Positions 1-9,491 of a DNA stretch of 64,000 bases are shown here, piece by piece (position 1 is the first letter of the stretch; the number at the start of each line of letters is the position of its first letter). Made by a program: the position numbers and the translations under genes. The DNA is from Vibrio coralliirubri. GTDB lineage: Bacteria > Pseudomonadota > Gammaproteobacteria > Enterobacterales > Vibrionaceae. Location: positions 1,922,001-1,986,000 of the forward strand of contig NZ_AP025470.1 of assembly GCF_024347375.1 (NCBI RefSeq), read 5' to 3'. Below the pieces are notes generated by a model. It worked only from the letters and a program-made list of their open reading frames with translations. It had not been told where the DNA came from and made no database searches.

Positions 1-109
1 CCCACGCATGGGCATGTTATATCGCTCTTGGGACAATATGGACGAGCAATCACAACAAGCGATTCTCGATACCGCTGAACAACGAATCACAAACTTGGAG
101 AACTTATAA
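1..109 (+). CDS. C-terminal end of a photolyase/cryptochrome-like protein (partial)
   Basis: The window opens inside a reading frame (codons from base 2) that ends with TAA at 107-109, giving about 35 residues that begin PRMGMLYRSWDNMDE. The RMGMxYRxWDxMD pattern resembles the C-terminus of FeS-type bacterial cryptochrome/(6-4) photolyases, which bind FAD and an iron-sulfur cluster and act in DNA repair or light sensing. The stop overlaps the ATG of the next gene (TAATG), so the two are translationally coupled. Only the tail is present, so the family call rests on a short motif recalled from memory. It could be another protein. Confidence 0.5.
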   Translation, partial: PRMGMLYRSWDNMDEQSQQAILDTAEQRITNLENL

Positions 110-849
110 TGGTGGAGCAACTCAGATTACACATATTGGTGGTCGGTGGGAGCGGCGGTATTGGTTTCGCTGTGGTTAAACACCTATTATCTGAGCTCTC
201 TCGGTTTGATTTTCTTGATGTGCATGTAGACGCGACTTACCACTCTCAACAGCCGGAACTAGAAAACAATCGCTTGACTTGGCACAAAGTCGACGCGACC
301 AACGAAGCTGATATCAAACGTTTGAGCTCTGAGTTTGACCAACTTGATTGGTTGATCAACTGCGTGGGTATGCTCCACACTCCAGACCTTGGGCCGGAAA
401 AGAACTTGTCGTCTATCGACCCTGAGTTTTTTCTGAAAAACATCTCTGTGAATACCCTACCCAGCTTGTTATTGGCAAAGCACTTCACGCCGATTCTTAG
501 AACGAGTGACAATCCAAAATTTGCTGTGGTATCCGCAAAGGTAGGTAGCATTTCAGACAACAGATTAGGCGGTTGGTATAGCTATCGCTCATCGAAAGCA
601 GCCCTCAACATGTTCATCAAAACCATGTCGATCGAATGGCAACGCACCATTAAGAAAGGCACTGTGTTAGCACTGCATCCGGGCACAACAGACACGGCTC
701 TATCGAAACCTTTTCAGACCAATGTCCCTCAAGGCAAGTTGTTCGAATCTAGCTATGTCGCCCATCAATTAGTCGATATCATTCGGACTGCGACACCAGA
801 CAAAAGTGGGCACTTCTACGCTTACGATGGCGAGCAGTTAAATTGGTAG
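109..849 (+). CDS. Short-chain dehydrogenase/reductase, C-factor (CsgA)-like
   Basis: 246 residues, the usual length for classical SDR enzymes, which use NAD(P)H to oxidise or reduce small substrates in the cytoplasm. The glycine-rich nucleotide motif GGSGGIG is at residues 13-19. An NNAG-like segment (INCVG) is at 83-87. The catalytic Ser is near 142 and YRSSK supplies the YxxxK pair Y159/K163. Overall shape (short N-terminus, late YxxxK, ending without a membrane segment) resembles the C-factor-like SDR subgroup. The ATG overlaps the stop of the photolyase-like gene, so both probably share one transcript that ends at the hairpin at 890-926. The substrate is unknown. Confidence 0.85.
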   Translation: MVEQLRLHILVVGGSGGIGFAVVKHLLSELSRFDFLDVHVDATYHSQQPELENNRLTWHKVDATNEADIKRLSSEFDQLDWLINCVGMLHTPDLGPEKNLSSIDPEFFLKNISVNTLPSLLLAKHFTPILRTSDNPKFAVVSAKVGSISDNRLGGWYSYRSSKAALNMFIKTMSIEWQRTIKKGTVLALHPGTTDTALSKPFQTNVPQGKLFESSYVAHQLVDIIRTATPDKSGHFYAYDGEQLNW

Positions 850-889
850 TTAATACCAGTGGCCATCTTTCATTAGTGCTAAAAAAGAA

Positions 890-926
890 AACCCAACAGA
901 GTTAAGGCTCTATTGGGTTATTTTTT
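890..926 (+). terminator. Rho-independent terminator after the SDR gene
   Basis: A 12-bp stem (890-901 with 908-919, one mismatch) with a 6-base loop is followed by ATTTTTT. It lies 40 bases after the SDR stop, between convergent genes. Confidence 0.85.
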
Positions 927-995
927 GAAAGAGCGCCTCTGTTTTATAAGGCGTTTGGTTGATATCTAGCTAAAGATCAAAACTGATCATCACGA

Positions 996-1898
996 TTACT
1001 CAGCCCAATTGAACTTACTATCGTCGACACCTTCTTTCTCTTCTTTAGCTCGCTCGCGTCGGTGTTGTTCTTCAATTCGCGCAGCGTCTATCTCTTGCAT
1101 GATGGCTTCGATATCAGCCAAGTCGTCCGTTTCCGTAAACTCACCCGTTAGCTTGCTGTCTGGCTTCAAGTCGCCTTTCTCGTACAGCGCCCACATTTCC
1201 TTGGCATACTCGGTTTTTGCCAATTCAGGAGCAAACTGAGCGTAATAATCACGGATGTTATTGATATCACGAGCCAGCATCCACTCAGCGTTGTTGTTCG
1301 CCGAAGCATCAACCGCTTGAGGTAGATCGATAATTACTGGGCCGTACTCATCCACCAATACATTGAACTCAGACAAGTCACCATGGATCAAACCAACACA
1401 CAGCATTTTAACTACGTAGGTCATCATCACAGCGTGGTCTTCGATCGCTTGCTCTGCTGACATCACCACATCGTTCAAACGTGGTGCAACGTAACCATCA
1501 TCGTCAGTGACCAATTCCATAAGCAGCACGCCATCAAAGCAACCGTAAGGGACAGGCACACGAACACCCGCTTCTGCCAGTTTATATAAGGCATCCACTT
1601 CAGCACTCTGCCAAACCTTTTCTTGTTGCTCTCGACCAAAGCCAGAGCCTTTTTCCATCGCTCGAGCACGGCGGCTATTTCGGACTTTTCGGCCTTCACG
1701 ATACGCGGTCGCTTTCTTGAAGCTGCGTTGGCTTATTTCCTTATATACCTTGGCACAACGGATGGTATCGCCGCAGCGCACAATGTACACCGATGCTTCT
1801 TTGCCACTCATGAGTTGGCTTGTCACCTCGTCGACTAAACCATCGTCAACTAAAGGCTGTATTCTTTTAGGTATCTTCATGCCGCCTTTATACATCAC
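996..1898 (-). CDS. RIO1-family serine protein kinase
   Basis: 300 residues. RIO kinases are atypical protein kinases; the bacterial (PA4780-like) branch is cytosolic and its substrates are poorly known. Visible motifs: P-loop-like SGKEASV (31-37), ATP-binding Lys in CAKVYK (K50), catalytic loop HGDLSEFN (172-179, Asp174 and Asn179), and metal-binding IDLPQAV (190-196, Asp191). The C-terminus is highly charged. The longest frame starts at a GTG directly before an ATG at codon 2. An ATG at codon 7 has AAAGG four bases upstream and may be the true start. It is convergent with the SDR gene. Confidence 0.92.
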   Translation of the reverse strand: MMYKGGMKIPKRIQPLVDDGLVDEVTSQLMSGKEASVYIVRCGDTIRCAKVYKEISQRSFKKATAYREGRKVRNSRRARAMEKGSGFGREQQEKVWQSAEVDALYKLAEAGVRVPVPYGCFDGVLLMELVTDDDGYVAPRLNDVVMSAEQAIEDHAVMMTYVVKMLCVGLIHGDLSEFNVLVDEYGPVIIDLPQAVDASANNNAEWMLARDINNIRDYYAQFAPELAKTEYAKEMWALYEKGDLKPDSKLTGEFTETDDLADIEAIMQEIDAARIEEQHRRERAKEEKEGVDDSKFNWAE

Positions 1899-2027
1899 TT
1901 ATCTTACAGATAGAAATATTAACTTGAGAAATGAATGACGAAACGATTAAAGGATCATCAAAATGATGGCAAAGGAAGGAAATATTGGAGTTAAGGGCTT
2001 TAGATCATGAGGAATGTGCTGATCTGT

Positions 2028-2177
2028 TCAAGAGTATGAAGACTCAGATTTATTACGACGACAACGTTCAGAACAGTAGATCACGTCAGCCCAACAGCGC
2101 TGCCACTTTTTACGCCATGCGAAAGGCTTTTGGCAAACAGGACATGTCTTGGTCGGTAAATGAATCTTTTTGTGCAT
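2028..2177 (-). CDS. DUF2256 small zinc-binding protein
   Basis: 49 residues starting at the ATG at 2177, which has GAAGGAAA upstream; the frame stays open further upstream but without such a site. The protein carries [14 protein letters not shown] and then YCSERCRR, i.e. two Cys pairs in a treble-clef-like arrangement typical of DUF2256. This conserved family of about 50 residues is of unknown function. It is basic and may bind nucleic acid. In many gammaproteobacteria it sits near photolyase/cryptochrome genes, as here (the photolyase-like tail is about 2 kb away). Confidence 0.85.
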   Translation of the reverse strand: MHKKIHLPTKTCPVCQKPFAWRKKWQRCWADVIYCSERCRRNKSESSYS

Positions 2178-2218
2178 GGCCGTTTCCTTCTTGATGAGTC
2201 CACTTCGTTCGTTTACTA

Positions 2219-2330
2219 GAGATTCCCTATTACGCTCGTTCCTGACTTTAAGGAGTGACGGCGTAGTGACTGATGACAACTCCCGACCCCGTCATCCTCG
2301 AGAAGGAGGAACGACTGAGTCGGGGATCTG
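2219..2330. repeat. Degenerate palindromic repeats between DUF2256 and sbcC
   Basis: Bases 2219-2260 match, with several changes, the reverse complement of the first half of the 92-bp palindromic unit at 35061-35527 (GATTCCCTAT, CTCGTTCCT and a terminal GAGTGACG). Bases 2281-2330 form a second hairpin-like element with arms TCCCGAC and GTCGGGGA around CGTCATCCTCGAG. It may be a related repeat family. It is non-coding. Confidence 0.6.
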
Positions 2331-2380
2331 CTTCATCTAGCTCTGTTTCTATTTCTGCACTGGTGGAATATAGCTAGAAC

Positions 2381-5300
2381 CTAAGCGACAACCTTGTACT
2401 GCTTCTCCATCTCACTCACACCTAAACCAGAGTGTTTTGTCACTTTAAGCTGAACGGGTACTCGCTCTTTCAGTGCTTCAACGTGGCTAATCACACCAAT
2501 CATCTTGCCTGATGCATTCAAGTTATCCAGCGCGTTTAGAGCAATGTCCAATCTGTCACTATCCAGCGTACCGAAACCTTCATCTAAGAACAGAGAATCA
2601 ATACTGGTTTTGTAGCTCACAAGATCAGAAAGCGCTAATGCCAACGCCAAGCTCACTAAGAAGCTTTCGCCGCCGGACAAAGTCTTAGTATCACGCATCA
2701 CATCGCCCTGCCATGTGTCGAGCACTTGCAGTTCTAAACCATCATCGGCTTTACGTTTTAGCTCGTAACGACCATGCAAACGCTGTAGCTGCTTGTTCGC
2801 AAGGTACACCAAGTTTTCCAACGTTAAACCTTGGGCAAACTTACGGAATTTATCGCCGTTCTTAGAACCGATAAGTGAGTTCAGACGTGAGATATCATCA
2901 AACTCGACTTGTTGCTCGTCGATCTGTTTGAACAGATCTTGCTGATTACTGCGGTTCTGGCTATCCGTTTCAAGATTGGCAGAAATCGCGCCGATCTTGG
3001 TTGCATGGCTTTGTTGTGCGTTTTGACACTCAGTCGTCGCTTCTTCAACTTGCTGCTGGTTTTGCTCTTGCCATGCTTTCGCATTTTCGTGGTTTTGTAG
3101 CTCCACCTGTGTCGTTTTGGCGGTGTTCAACCTTGCTTTCGCACTGACAATCGCTTCGTCTAAAGACTTCTTCAGGCTTTGAAGTTGAGTTCTAACCTCT
3201 TCATCCAACAACGCCGCTTCAAAATTAGCCTCATCTTCGAATGGGCTAGCTTTCAGTGCTTCTAACCAAGCATTCGACGCTTGTGTGTAGCTGGATTGCT
3301 TACTGACTAACTCGTCCGAGAAACCAGTGTGTTTGGTTTGCTCAGTTCGATGTTCAAGTTCACAACGGTTAAGCACCAACTGCGCGGCATCAAATGCATT
3401 TACCGCGTCAGTGACCTTTTGCTTCATCGCATTGCTGGTGGCTTGAATATCTTTGTCACCAAACAACTCTGTTCTTTCAGCCGTTACACGAGTGAGTTCT
3501 GACACTAAAGACTCACTCTGTTGCGTCAGTGTCGCGATCTCTTTCTCAACGCTGCTTAGCTTGTCGTCTAAGGTTTTCAATTCGGCATTTTGAGTAATCA
3601 GTTGCTTCTCAATATCGGCCTGTTGCTGTTTGGTTTGCTGCCATGTGCTTGATGCTTGCGATTTCGCCGTAAACCAATCATCGATATGTTCAAGTTCAGG
3701 CGCTTCGATAGAAGTTTGAACAATGCTCTCTTTCAAAGAGGTCCATTGCTGCTCTTTCGATTGGGCTATCTGAGCCACTTGTTCGTTTGCGACTTGGTTT
3801 TGCTTATTAAGATCCGCTAAACGTTGCTCGGCCAACTCGAGATTAGATTGCGCCTTGTCAGCCATAACACTTATAGACAGGCGTTGTTTCTCAGCTTCAG
3901 CGTAATGCGCTTTAGCATCAGCCAACGCTTTGAGTTGCTGCGCGCTCTGACTTAGTTGAAGTTCACACTGCTGAGCAAAGGTCGCGACTGTGGCTTCATT
4001 GCCTAAATCGTTAATCGTTAGCAGCGCCAATTCAGGAGCAGTGCCAACGAAATCGGATAAGTTCTGTTGAAGCTTGCCGACAACACCTTGCCAATTCAGT
4101 TGAGCTTGTTGAATATCCGCTTGCGCACGTTGAATGTCATCGTTAAGCGCTGCAATCATAGGGGCAAGAGAATCTAATTGCTGACGATGCTCTTGGCCTT
4201 CTTTTTTGATAGCCGTTAGCTCTAGGTTTTCCCTATCTTTTTGAGCAACCAAATTTGCAATATCTTGCGACTGTTCAATCGCATGGTCTGTTGAACCACA
4301 CAGTGGGCATTCAGATCCAGATTCTATAGCTACACGGTATTTCGCCAATTCGCCTTCTTGATCAATCAAACGCGTTAATCGCTCAAGTGAAGTCTCTTTC
4401 TCTTTATATCTCTCAACCAGCACTTCACGCTCTTTCGAAAGCTTCTCGACCAACTGAGTGTTGGTTTGATGCGTTTGAGTTTTTGCGTGCAGCTGTTGCT
4501 GGGCATTTAGGAAACCACGATTGATCTCGAGTAATGAGTGCGTATTGCGATTCCAAAACTCCAACAGATCTTTTTGCGCATTCAATACTTGCTCGCTGGT
4601 GTTGCCTTGCAATGCTTCCCACTGTTGCTTTGCACTACTCTCTACCAAAACCAACTCAGCTAAAGTTTTATCTTGCGTTGCTTTAGCTTCTTGCGCAGAT
4701 TTGATGATCGTTTGCTGAGCATCAACCGCAGACAAAGCTTGCTTCGCTGAGTTCAACTGTTCTGAATGCTGACGCTCTAGAGTACGAACTTGCTCGACCT
4801 TTGCTTGCCATTGACCTAGGTATTTTTCCAGATGTTGGTCAGTTTGATGCGTATTTAGGTACTCAGTGCTGAGTTGATCTTGTTGCTTCAGTGCATCTGT
4901 TTTTTGGACTAAAACAATCTGTTGATTGCGCTGCTGCGTATGTTGCTCGTTTAGCGTATTCGCTGCATTAACGGCCGCAGTTTGCTTATCTTTGAGTACG
5001 GCAATTTGGTTATCGAGCGGACGGACAAGATCGATGATCTTCTCTTGATCTTGTTGCTCACTTTTTACCTGTTCGACAATCGCACTGCTTTGAGTCAGTT
5101 TAGTTTGCGCGTCTTGCTTCTCTGCATCACGAACGGCAAGTAACTTGGTGCTGTTATCTAGGTGAGCTTGAGTAGTGTTCACCTCTTGTTCGCAACGCTT
5201 TAAATCTTTGTGCATTGGGCGCAGCTTTTCAGCCGGCTCACTGTTTGCCAAGCGCTCTAATGAAGGTTGATTACGGTCTAGTTCATCTTGAGCTGTTTTA

Positions 5301-6097
5301 AGATCGAGCTCACTGCTCGCTATAGTTTGCTCAGCTTTGGTCACGTCTTTCCACCAGCTTAGATGCGCTTGCCACTCTTTTAATTGCTCGGCTAAACGCT
5401 TCTGCTCGGCTTCTAGCGTTTCACGCTCTGCGGTCAGGTCTTGGATTTGCTCTTCAGACAGTAAGCTCACCCCTTCAGCTTTCGCTTTAAGGTGATTAAG
5501 CGACTCTTCACTCGACTTAAAATGATCGTAGATGCGCTCTGAAATCAGGCTATAAACTTCGGTTCCCGTCAGCTCTTCAAGTAGCTCTGCTCGATCGTTA
5601 GCATTGGCATTTAAGAACGCCGCAAACTCACCCTGAGACAACATGATGGATTTAGTGAAGCGTGAAAAATCGAGACCTGTTACCTGCTCCACCAACTTGG
5701 TTTTCTTGGTCAGCATGGTCTCTAAGACTTTGTCGGTGTCCGCATCCGAAAATTCGCACGTTGGTGTTTGTAATGCGCCATCGTGTTTTCCACGCGCTCG
5801 CTTTTGATGGAAGTTAGAACGGTACGTTTTGCCCTGCACTTCAAATTCCAGTTCAGCAAAACACTCACCCGTGCCACGCGTCATTAATTCGTTGTTGCCT
5901 TTAGCAATGCTCTTTAAGCGCGGCGTGCGGTGGAACAATGCCAAACAAATCGCATCAAGAATGGTGGTTTTACCCGCCCCTGTTGGGCCAGTAATCGCGA
6001 ACAGACCATTTTCCGCAAACGGTGATTGGGTAAAATCGAGCTTCCAACGTCCTTTCAAAGAGTTCAGGTTTTCAAATTCTAGGCTTAAAATCTTCAT
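2381..6097 (-). CDS. sbcC: Exonuclease SbcC, ATPase subunit of SbcCD
   Basis: SbcC is the SMC/Rad50-like subunit of SbcCD, which cuts hairpins and processes DNA ends at replication forks. The protein has 1238 residues, longer than the E. coli protein (1048), mostly through extended Gln/Ala-rich coiled coil. Walker A GPTGAGKT is at 37-44. The zinc hook CPLC is at 597-600, near the middle as expected. The ABC signature LSGGES is at about 1140-1145 and Walker B FLDE ends near 1172-1173. The gene starts 5 bp after the sbcD stop, so the pair is one operon. Confidence 0.97.
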   Translation of the reverse strand: MKILSLEFENLNSLKGRWKLDFTQSPFAENGLFAITGPTGAGKTTILDAICLALFHRTPRLKSIAKGNNELMTRGTGECFAELEFEVQGKTYRSNFHQKRARGKHDGALQTPTCEFSDADTDKVLETMLTKKTKLVEQVTGLDFSRFTKSIMLSQGEFAAFLNANANDRAELLEELTGTEVYSLISERIYDHFKSSEESLNHLKAKAEGVSLLSEEQIQDLTAERETLEAEQKRLAEQLKEWQAHLSWWKDVTKAEQTIASSELDLKTAQDELDRNQPSLERLANSEPAEKLRPMHKDLKRCEQEVNTTQAHLDNSTKLLAVRDAEKQDAQTKLTQSSAIVEQVKSEQQDQEKIIDLVRPLDNQIAVLKDKQTAAVNAANTLNEQHTQQRNQQIVLVQKTDALKQQDQLSTEYLNTHQTDQHLEKYLGQWQAKVEQVRTLERQHSEQLNSAKQALSAVDAQQTIIKSAQEAKATQDKTLAELVLVESSAKQQWEALQGNTSEQVLNAQKDLLEFWNRNTHSLLEINRGFLNAQQQLHAKTQTHQTNTQLVEKLSKEREVLVERYKEKETSLERLTRLIDQEGELAKYRVAIESGSECPLCGSTDHAIEQSQDIANLVAQKDRENLELTAIKKEGQEHRQQLDSLAPMIAALNDDIQRAQADIQQAQLNWQGVVGKLQQNLSDFVGTAPELALLTINDLGNEATVATFAQQCELQLSQSAQQLKALADAKAHYAEAEKQRLSISVMADKAQSNLELAEQRLADLNKQNQVANEQVAQIAQSKEQQWTSLKESIVQTSIEAPELEHIDDWFTAKSQASSTWQQTKQQQADIEKQLITQNAELKTLDDKLSSVEKEIATLTQQSESLVSELTRVTAERTELFGDKDIQATSNAMKQKVTDAVNAFDAAQLVLNRCELEHRTEQTKHTGFSDELVSKQSSYTQASNAWLEALKASPFEDEANFEAALLDEEVRTQLQSLKKSLDEAIVSAKARLNTAKTTQVELQNHENAKAWQEQNQQQVEEATTECQNAQQSHATKIGAISANLETDSQNRSNQQDLFKQIDEQQVEFDDISRLNSLIGSKNGDKFRKFAQGLTLENLVYLANKQLQRLHGRYELKRKADDGLELQVLDTWQGDVMRDTKTLSGGESFLVSLALALALSDLVSYKTSIDSLFLDEGFGTLDSDRLDIALNALDNLNASGKMIGVISHVEALKERVPVQLKVTKHSGLGVSEMEKQYKVVA

Positions 6098-6102
6098 ACT
6101 GG

Positions 6103-7356
6103 TTACTCTTCTACTTTGTTTGGTGTTTGAGCGCTCTCGGACACTTCAACCATCACTTGTTTAAACTTCACCGTCATTCGCTCTAAACGCGCTTTTTCAG
6201 AATCGGTTTCAAACTCTTCTAAGGCAATACGCTTGCTAAACACGTCCATCGGGCTCAGTTCAGATAAGGTTTCTGCCGACTCTTGCTCTAATGCTTGATT
6301 GCGACGCTCTCTTGCACGGCGCAGTTGAAGTACTTCCACATTCAAACCTTCGGTCAGTGCGCGCATGCGTTCTTGAAGATCCGATAAGTAATCTTGCGCT
6401 TGCACTTCTATCGATAACCACACGCTTTGGTCGCTATCTAAACCTATGTATTGGTTCAGCTGAGATTCGATCTCGCTCAAGTCGCCTTTGATTTCAGCTA
6501 GAGGTTGGAATGTAGGAACAGGCAATTGAGAAATGGTGCGCTCACCTTCAACAAACTCAACAACACACACTTGTTTCTGAGACTTAAGTTCATCAAAGCT
6601 TAGTGGGATTGGAGAGCCTGAATAACGAATGTATTCACGCTTTGCCACCACTTGTGGGCGGTGGATATGACCAAGTGCAATATAATCTGCGTCTGGGAAG
6701 CCATCAGCGGCAAAACCATCAAGGTTGCCGACATAAATGTCGCGTACCGAATCGGATTGTTGAACACCCATCGCCGTTAAGTGACCAGTGGCAATGATCG
6801 GCATGTGCTCGCTGTTTGCAAACGTCGCGCGCTTAGCAACCGCCGCATCATAAACACTTTGATAATGCTGTTTGATTGCATCGCCGAGTTGTTTTTGGCG
6901 CTCAACGCCGGTGACACCCGCCTGACTGGTCAACACATCGCGAGGACGAATAAAAGGAATGGCACAAACCAGCGCTTCTACATCGCCGCTCTTGCCTTTT
7001 AGTTCAACAACCTGAGTCGCATGATCTTCATTGGTGTTCGGAATCACGTCTGCACCCATGTATTTGAGCAACTGTTGTGTCTCTTTAAGCACAGAGACTG
7101 AATCGTGATTTCCACCTAATAACACCAATTGACAGCCGATCTTATTCGAATCGACCACAAACTTGTTATACATCTCACGAGCGTAACTCGGCGGTGTACT
7201 GGTATCGAAAATGTCGCCAGCAACAATGATCGCGTCGATGTCGTGCTCTGTAACTTGCTCAAGTAACCATTGTAAAAACCGTTCATGTTCATTCTTACGG
7301 CTTTTATTGTAGAAGTTTTGGCCAAGGTGCCAATCGGACGTGTGAAGAATCTTCAT
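6103..7356 (-). CDS. sbcD: Exonuclease SbcD, nuclease subunit of SbcCD
   Basis: 417 residues, Mre11-type calcineurin-like phosphoesterase and partner of SbcC. Metal-binding motifs in order: HTSDWHLGQ (Asp8, His10), AGDIFDT (Asp48), GGNHDS (Asn83, His84), ATGHLTA and ALGHIHRP. The C-terminal 140 residues form the capping and SbcC-binding part. It is the first gene of the sbcDC operon. No LexA box was recognised upstream in 7357-7500. Confidence 0.97.
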   Translation of the reverse strand: MKILHTSDWHLGQNFYNKSRKNEHERFLQWLLEQVTEHDIDAIIVAGDIFDTSTPPSYAREMYNKFVVDSNKIGCQLVLLGGNHDSVSVLKETQQLLKYMGADVIPNTNEDHATQVVELKGKSGDVEALVCAIPFIRPRDVLTSQAGVTGVERQKQLGDAIKQHYQSVYDAAVAKRATFANSEHMPIIATGHLTAMGVQQSDSVRDIYVGNLDGFAADGFPDADYIALGHIHRPQVVAKREYIRYSGSPIPLSFDELKSQKQVCVVEFVEGERTISQLPVPTFQPLAEIKGDLSEIESQLNQYIGLDSDQSVWLSIEVQAQDYLSDLQERMRALTEGLNVEVLQLRRARERRNQALEQESAETLSELSPMDVFSKRIALEEFETDSEKARLERMTVKFKQVMVEVSESAQTPNKVEE

Positions 7357-7496
7357 TGCTGCTCACTGGAAGTCTGTAATACCTTTAATCTACCAAAATA
7401 GTCGAGATAATTCCCTTTTATAAGCTTGTGAAAACCAACTAATTTCAGGCTTTGGACCAACTCCGCCCATAGCGTGAGCAATCGTTATTTTTGACA

Positions 7497-7527
7497 TAAA
7501 AAAACCGCTCAACGTTAGAGCGGTTTT
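7497..7527 (-). terminator. Terminator after the outer-membrane barrel gene
   Basis: The stem AAAACCGCTC/GAGCGGTTTT (7501-7510 with 7518-7527, 7-base loop) is followed on the minus strand by a run of T. It lies about 45 bases downstream of the stop at 7570. Confidence 0.85.
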
Positions 7528-7569
7528 AGGTGTCCATAACTTTAGCTTTAAGCTATTTCACAGAGGTCA

Positions 7570-8139
7570 TTAAAAATTGTACGAAGCGCCCAGAGTTACT
7601 GTGCTAAACGCTACATCACGGCTTGCCAATCTATTACCATTCGGGCCGAAGAATTCGATATTTACTGCATCTGCTTGTGAGATCAAACGTAAGGTTAGGT
7701 TTTCTACTGGCGTGTATTCAACACCGATACCAAAATGGAAGCCTGCACCAGAATCATCATCAATGTAACTAGAGCCCTTAGAGTTTAGATCAACGTAGCT
7801 AAGGCCTGCGGTTACAAAGGGACGAATCGAGTTATCGAAGGTGTAGCCGAGGTTTGCTGCAACAGAAAGCGATGTTGGTGAAAACACCTTAGTACCAAAT
7901 GATTCATAGTCAGCATAATCCGTATAACCAAGTTCGATACCTACAATGCGGTTAAACTGATAGCCACCATAAAGGCTGTACCCCATGCTTTCAGCATCTA
8001 GACTACCTGCGCCGTCAGTGTCTGAGTCTTGATAAACACCAAGGCCTGCGCCAATGTATGGACCACCCTCAATACCAGCAGCAAATGTAGGAAGTGAAAC
8101 TAAGCCAACTAGGCCCAATAGAAATGATGATTTAAGCAT
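7570..8139 (-). CDS. Small outer-membrane beta-barrel (OmpA-like barrel) protein
   Basis: 189 residues with a signal peptide (about 1-20, cut after PTFAA) and alternating amphipathic strands rich in Gly, Tyr and aromatics (GGPYIGAGLGVY, GIELGYTDY, FGIGVEYTP). It ends in SYNF, with the terminal Phe recognised by the BAM complex. The length fits an 8-stranded barrel without a periplasmic OmpA domain. Its function is unknown; Vibrio relatives are called porin-family or OmpA-like. The gene is monocistronic, with its own terminator and a long upstream region. Confidence 0.85.
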   Translation of the reverse strand: MLKSSFLLGLVGLVSLPTFAAGIEGGPYIGAGLGVYQDSDTDGAGSLDAESMGYSLYGGYQFNRIVGIELGYTDYADYESFGTKVFSPTSLSVAANLGYTFDNSIRPFVTAGLSYVDLNSKGSSYIDDDSGAGFHFGIGVEYTPVENLTLRLISQADAVNIEFFGPNGNRLASRDVAFSTVTLGASYNF

Positions 8140-8647
8140 GAAAATACCCTTTTTTTGTCTGTCCTACAGCAACGTTGACCAACAGCCAATAGTATCCGAC
8201 ACTATTTCACCTGTTGCGTTACTGTTTAAAATAAATTAAATAAGCAACTCCAAATGAATAATAAAACACTGTTCATTTGTGGAGTGAATGAGAAAGTATC
8301 ACAAGATTTTTAGGTCATCAAACGAACAATCATAGATATTTAGTCAAGTCTTATTTATGAGACGGTTGTATTTCCTGAGGCGTAACGAATACTAAAATAC
8401 TAATAAACCTGATAGTAAACAGGAGCATCATCAACATTAAACTTATTATAATCAGATTGTTATCGAGCCAATTGAATTTTCATCCGATCTCAAAAACAAC
8501 CTGAATCTTCATGCCTAAATATAAAAACTCACCCGGTTTCTCTCTTTATCCAATAACAGATATAAAGAGAAGAATGAGTTTTATTTTTGGAGAGTGCTTA
8601 TTTAGAACGGTCTGCCATTAAAATATATTTCAATTTAATTCATGTTA
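8140..8647. other. Non-coding 508-bp gap, AT-rich
   Basis: This gap holds the promoter region of the outer-membrane gene and, at its far end, a terminator-like hairpin for the GST gene (8521-8586). No credible ORF or RNA gene was seen. Confidence 0.6.
8521..8586 (-). terminator. Long imperfect hairpin after the GST gene
   Basis: On the minus strand, arms AAAACTCA...TCTCTTTAT and ATAAAGAGA...TGAGTTTTT pair over about 20 positions with mismatches and end in a T-run. It is 60 bases downstream of the GST stop, which fits a terminator. Confidence 0.5.
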
Positions 8648-9304
8648 TTAACGAGCGTCAGCAAGACTAGCCAAGTAGTTATTCGTTAAATAGAAACCGC
8701 TGAACTTCTCAATAAAGTCCGCAGGGACGGTTTTATCGGTCAAGCCAGATTCAATCAGCGCCGCTTGCCACTTCTGTACTTTCGGGAAGCCTTCAAGCAT
8801 ATCAAAGCCTGAGCCCTCTTTGATTACTGACGCTCGGTGCAACAGTGGTAGCCAAGCGATGTCGACGTTAGATATGTAATCGCCTTTAAAGAAGTCGCTG
8901 TCACCCAATTTATTTTCGGCCTTTTGGAAGGATTTTTTAAGGTTCGCTAAACGCGCCTCAAAGGTTTCTTTATCTTGACTGCCCATCGTTCCACATTGCG
9001 GCATGTAATGTTTGCTTGCCTGATAAGACCAAGCGCGATCTAGTGCTTTTTGCTCGGCAGACACCTCTTCTATCGGCGCATATTTATCATCTAGGTATTC
9101 AACAATTGCATCTGACTCAAAAAGAACCGTTTCATTTTCTGTAATCAAGACTGGCACTTGTCCGTTTGGCGAAATATCTAGGAACCATTGAGGTTTATTA
9201 TTTAGTTCAATGTATTCAATTTCAAATGGGACATTTTTCATTACCAAAGCACCCATTACACGTTGAACGAATGGGCAGTTTTTAAAGCTAACAAGTTTAA
9301 TCAT
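8648..9304 (-). CDS. Glutathione S-transferase family protein
   Basis: 218 residues. The N-terminal thioredoxin-like domain (1-75) has the redox motif CPF with Cys10 as candidate active-site residue, the cis-proline segment GQVPVLI, and FESDAIVEYL for the glutathione gamma-glutamyl group. A helical C-terminal domain follows. A cysteine at the active position resembles omega/beta/CSP-like GSTs rather than Tyr/Ser classes. Such enzymes often act as thiol transferases or dehydroascorbate reductases, but the substrate cannot be read here. The gene appears to be a single transcription unit. Confidence 0.85.
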   Translation of the reverse strand: MIKLVSFKNCPFVQRVMGALVMKNVPFEIEYIELNNKPQWFLDISPNGQVPVLITENETVLFESDAIVEYLDDKYAPIEEVSAEQKALDRAWSYQASKHYMPQCGTMGSQDKETFEARLANLKKSFQKAENKLGDSDFFKGDYISNVDIAWLPLLHRASVIKEGSGFDMLEGFPKVQKWQAALIESGLTDKTVPADFIEKFSGFYLTNNYLASLADAR

Positions 9305-9491
9305 GGTGACTCCGAATTAGGTCATTGATTTATATTTGTACCCCTAAGACGAACGCCAAAACCGAAAGACGAAAAATAATTCTGCTTTTTTGGAAATAAT
9401 TAAATGCGGAGATAATTAAAGGCAATCACTTTAGATAGGAACTTTAAGCAGTCACTTTCGACAGTGCGCTTGAATGCCTAATTACGCGCAG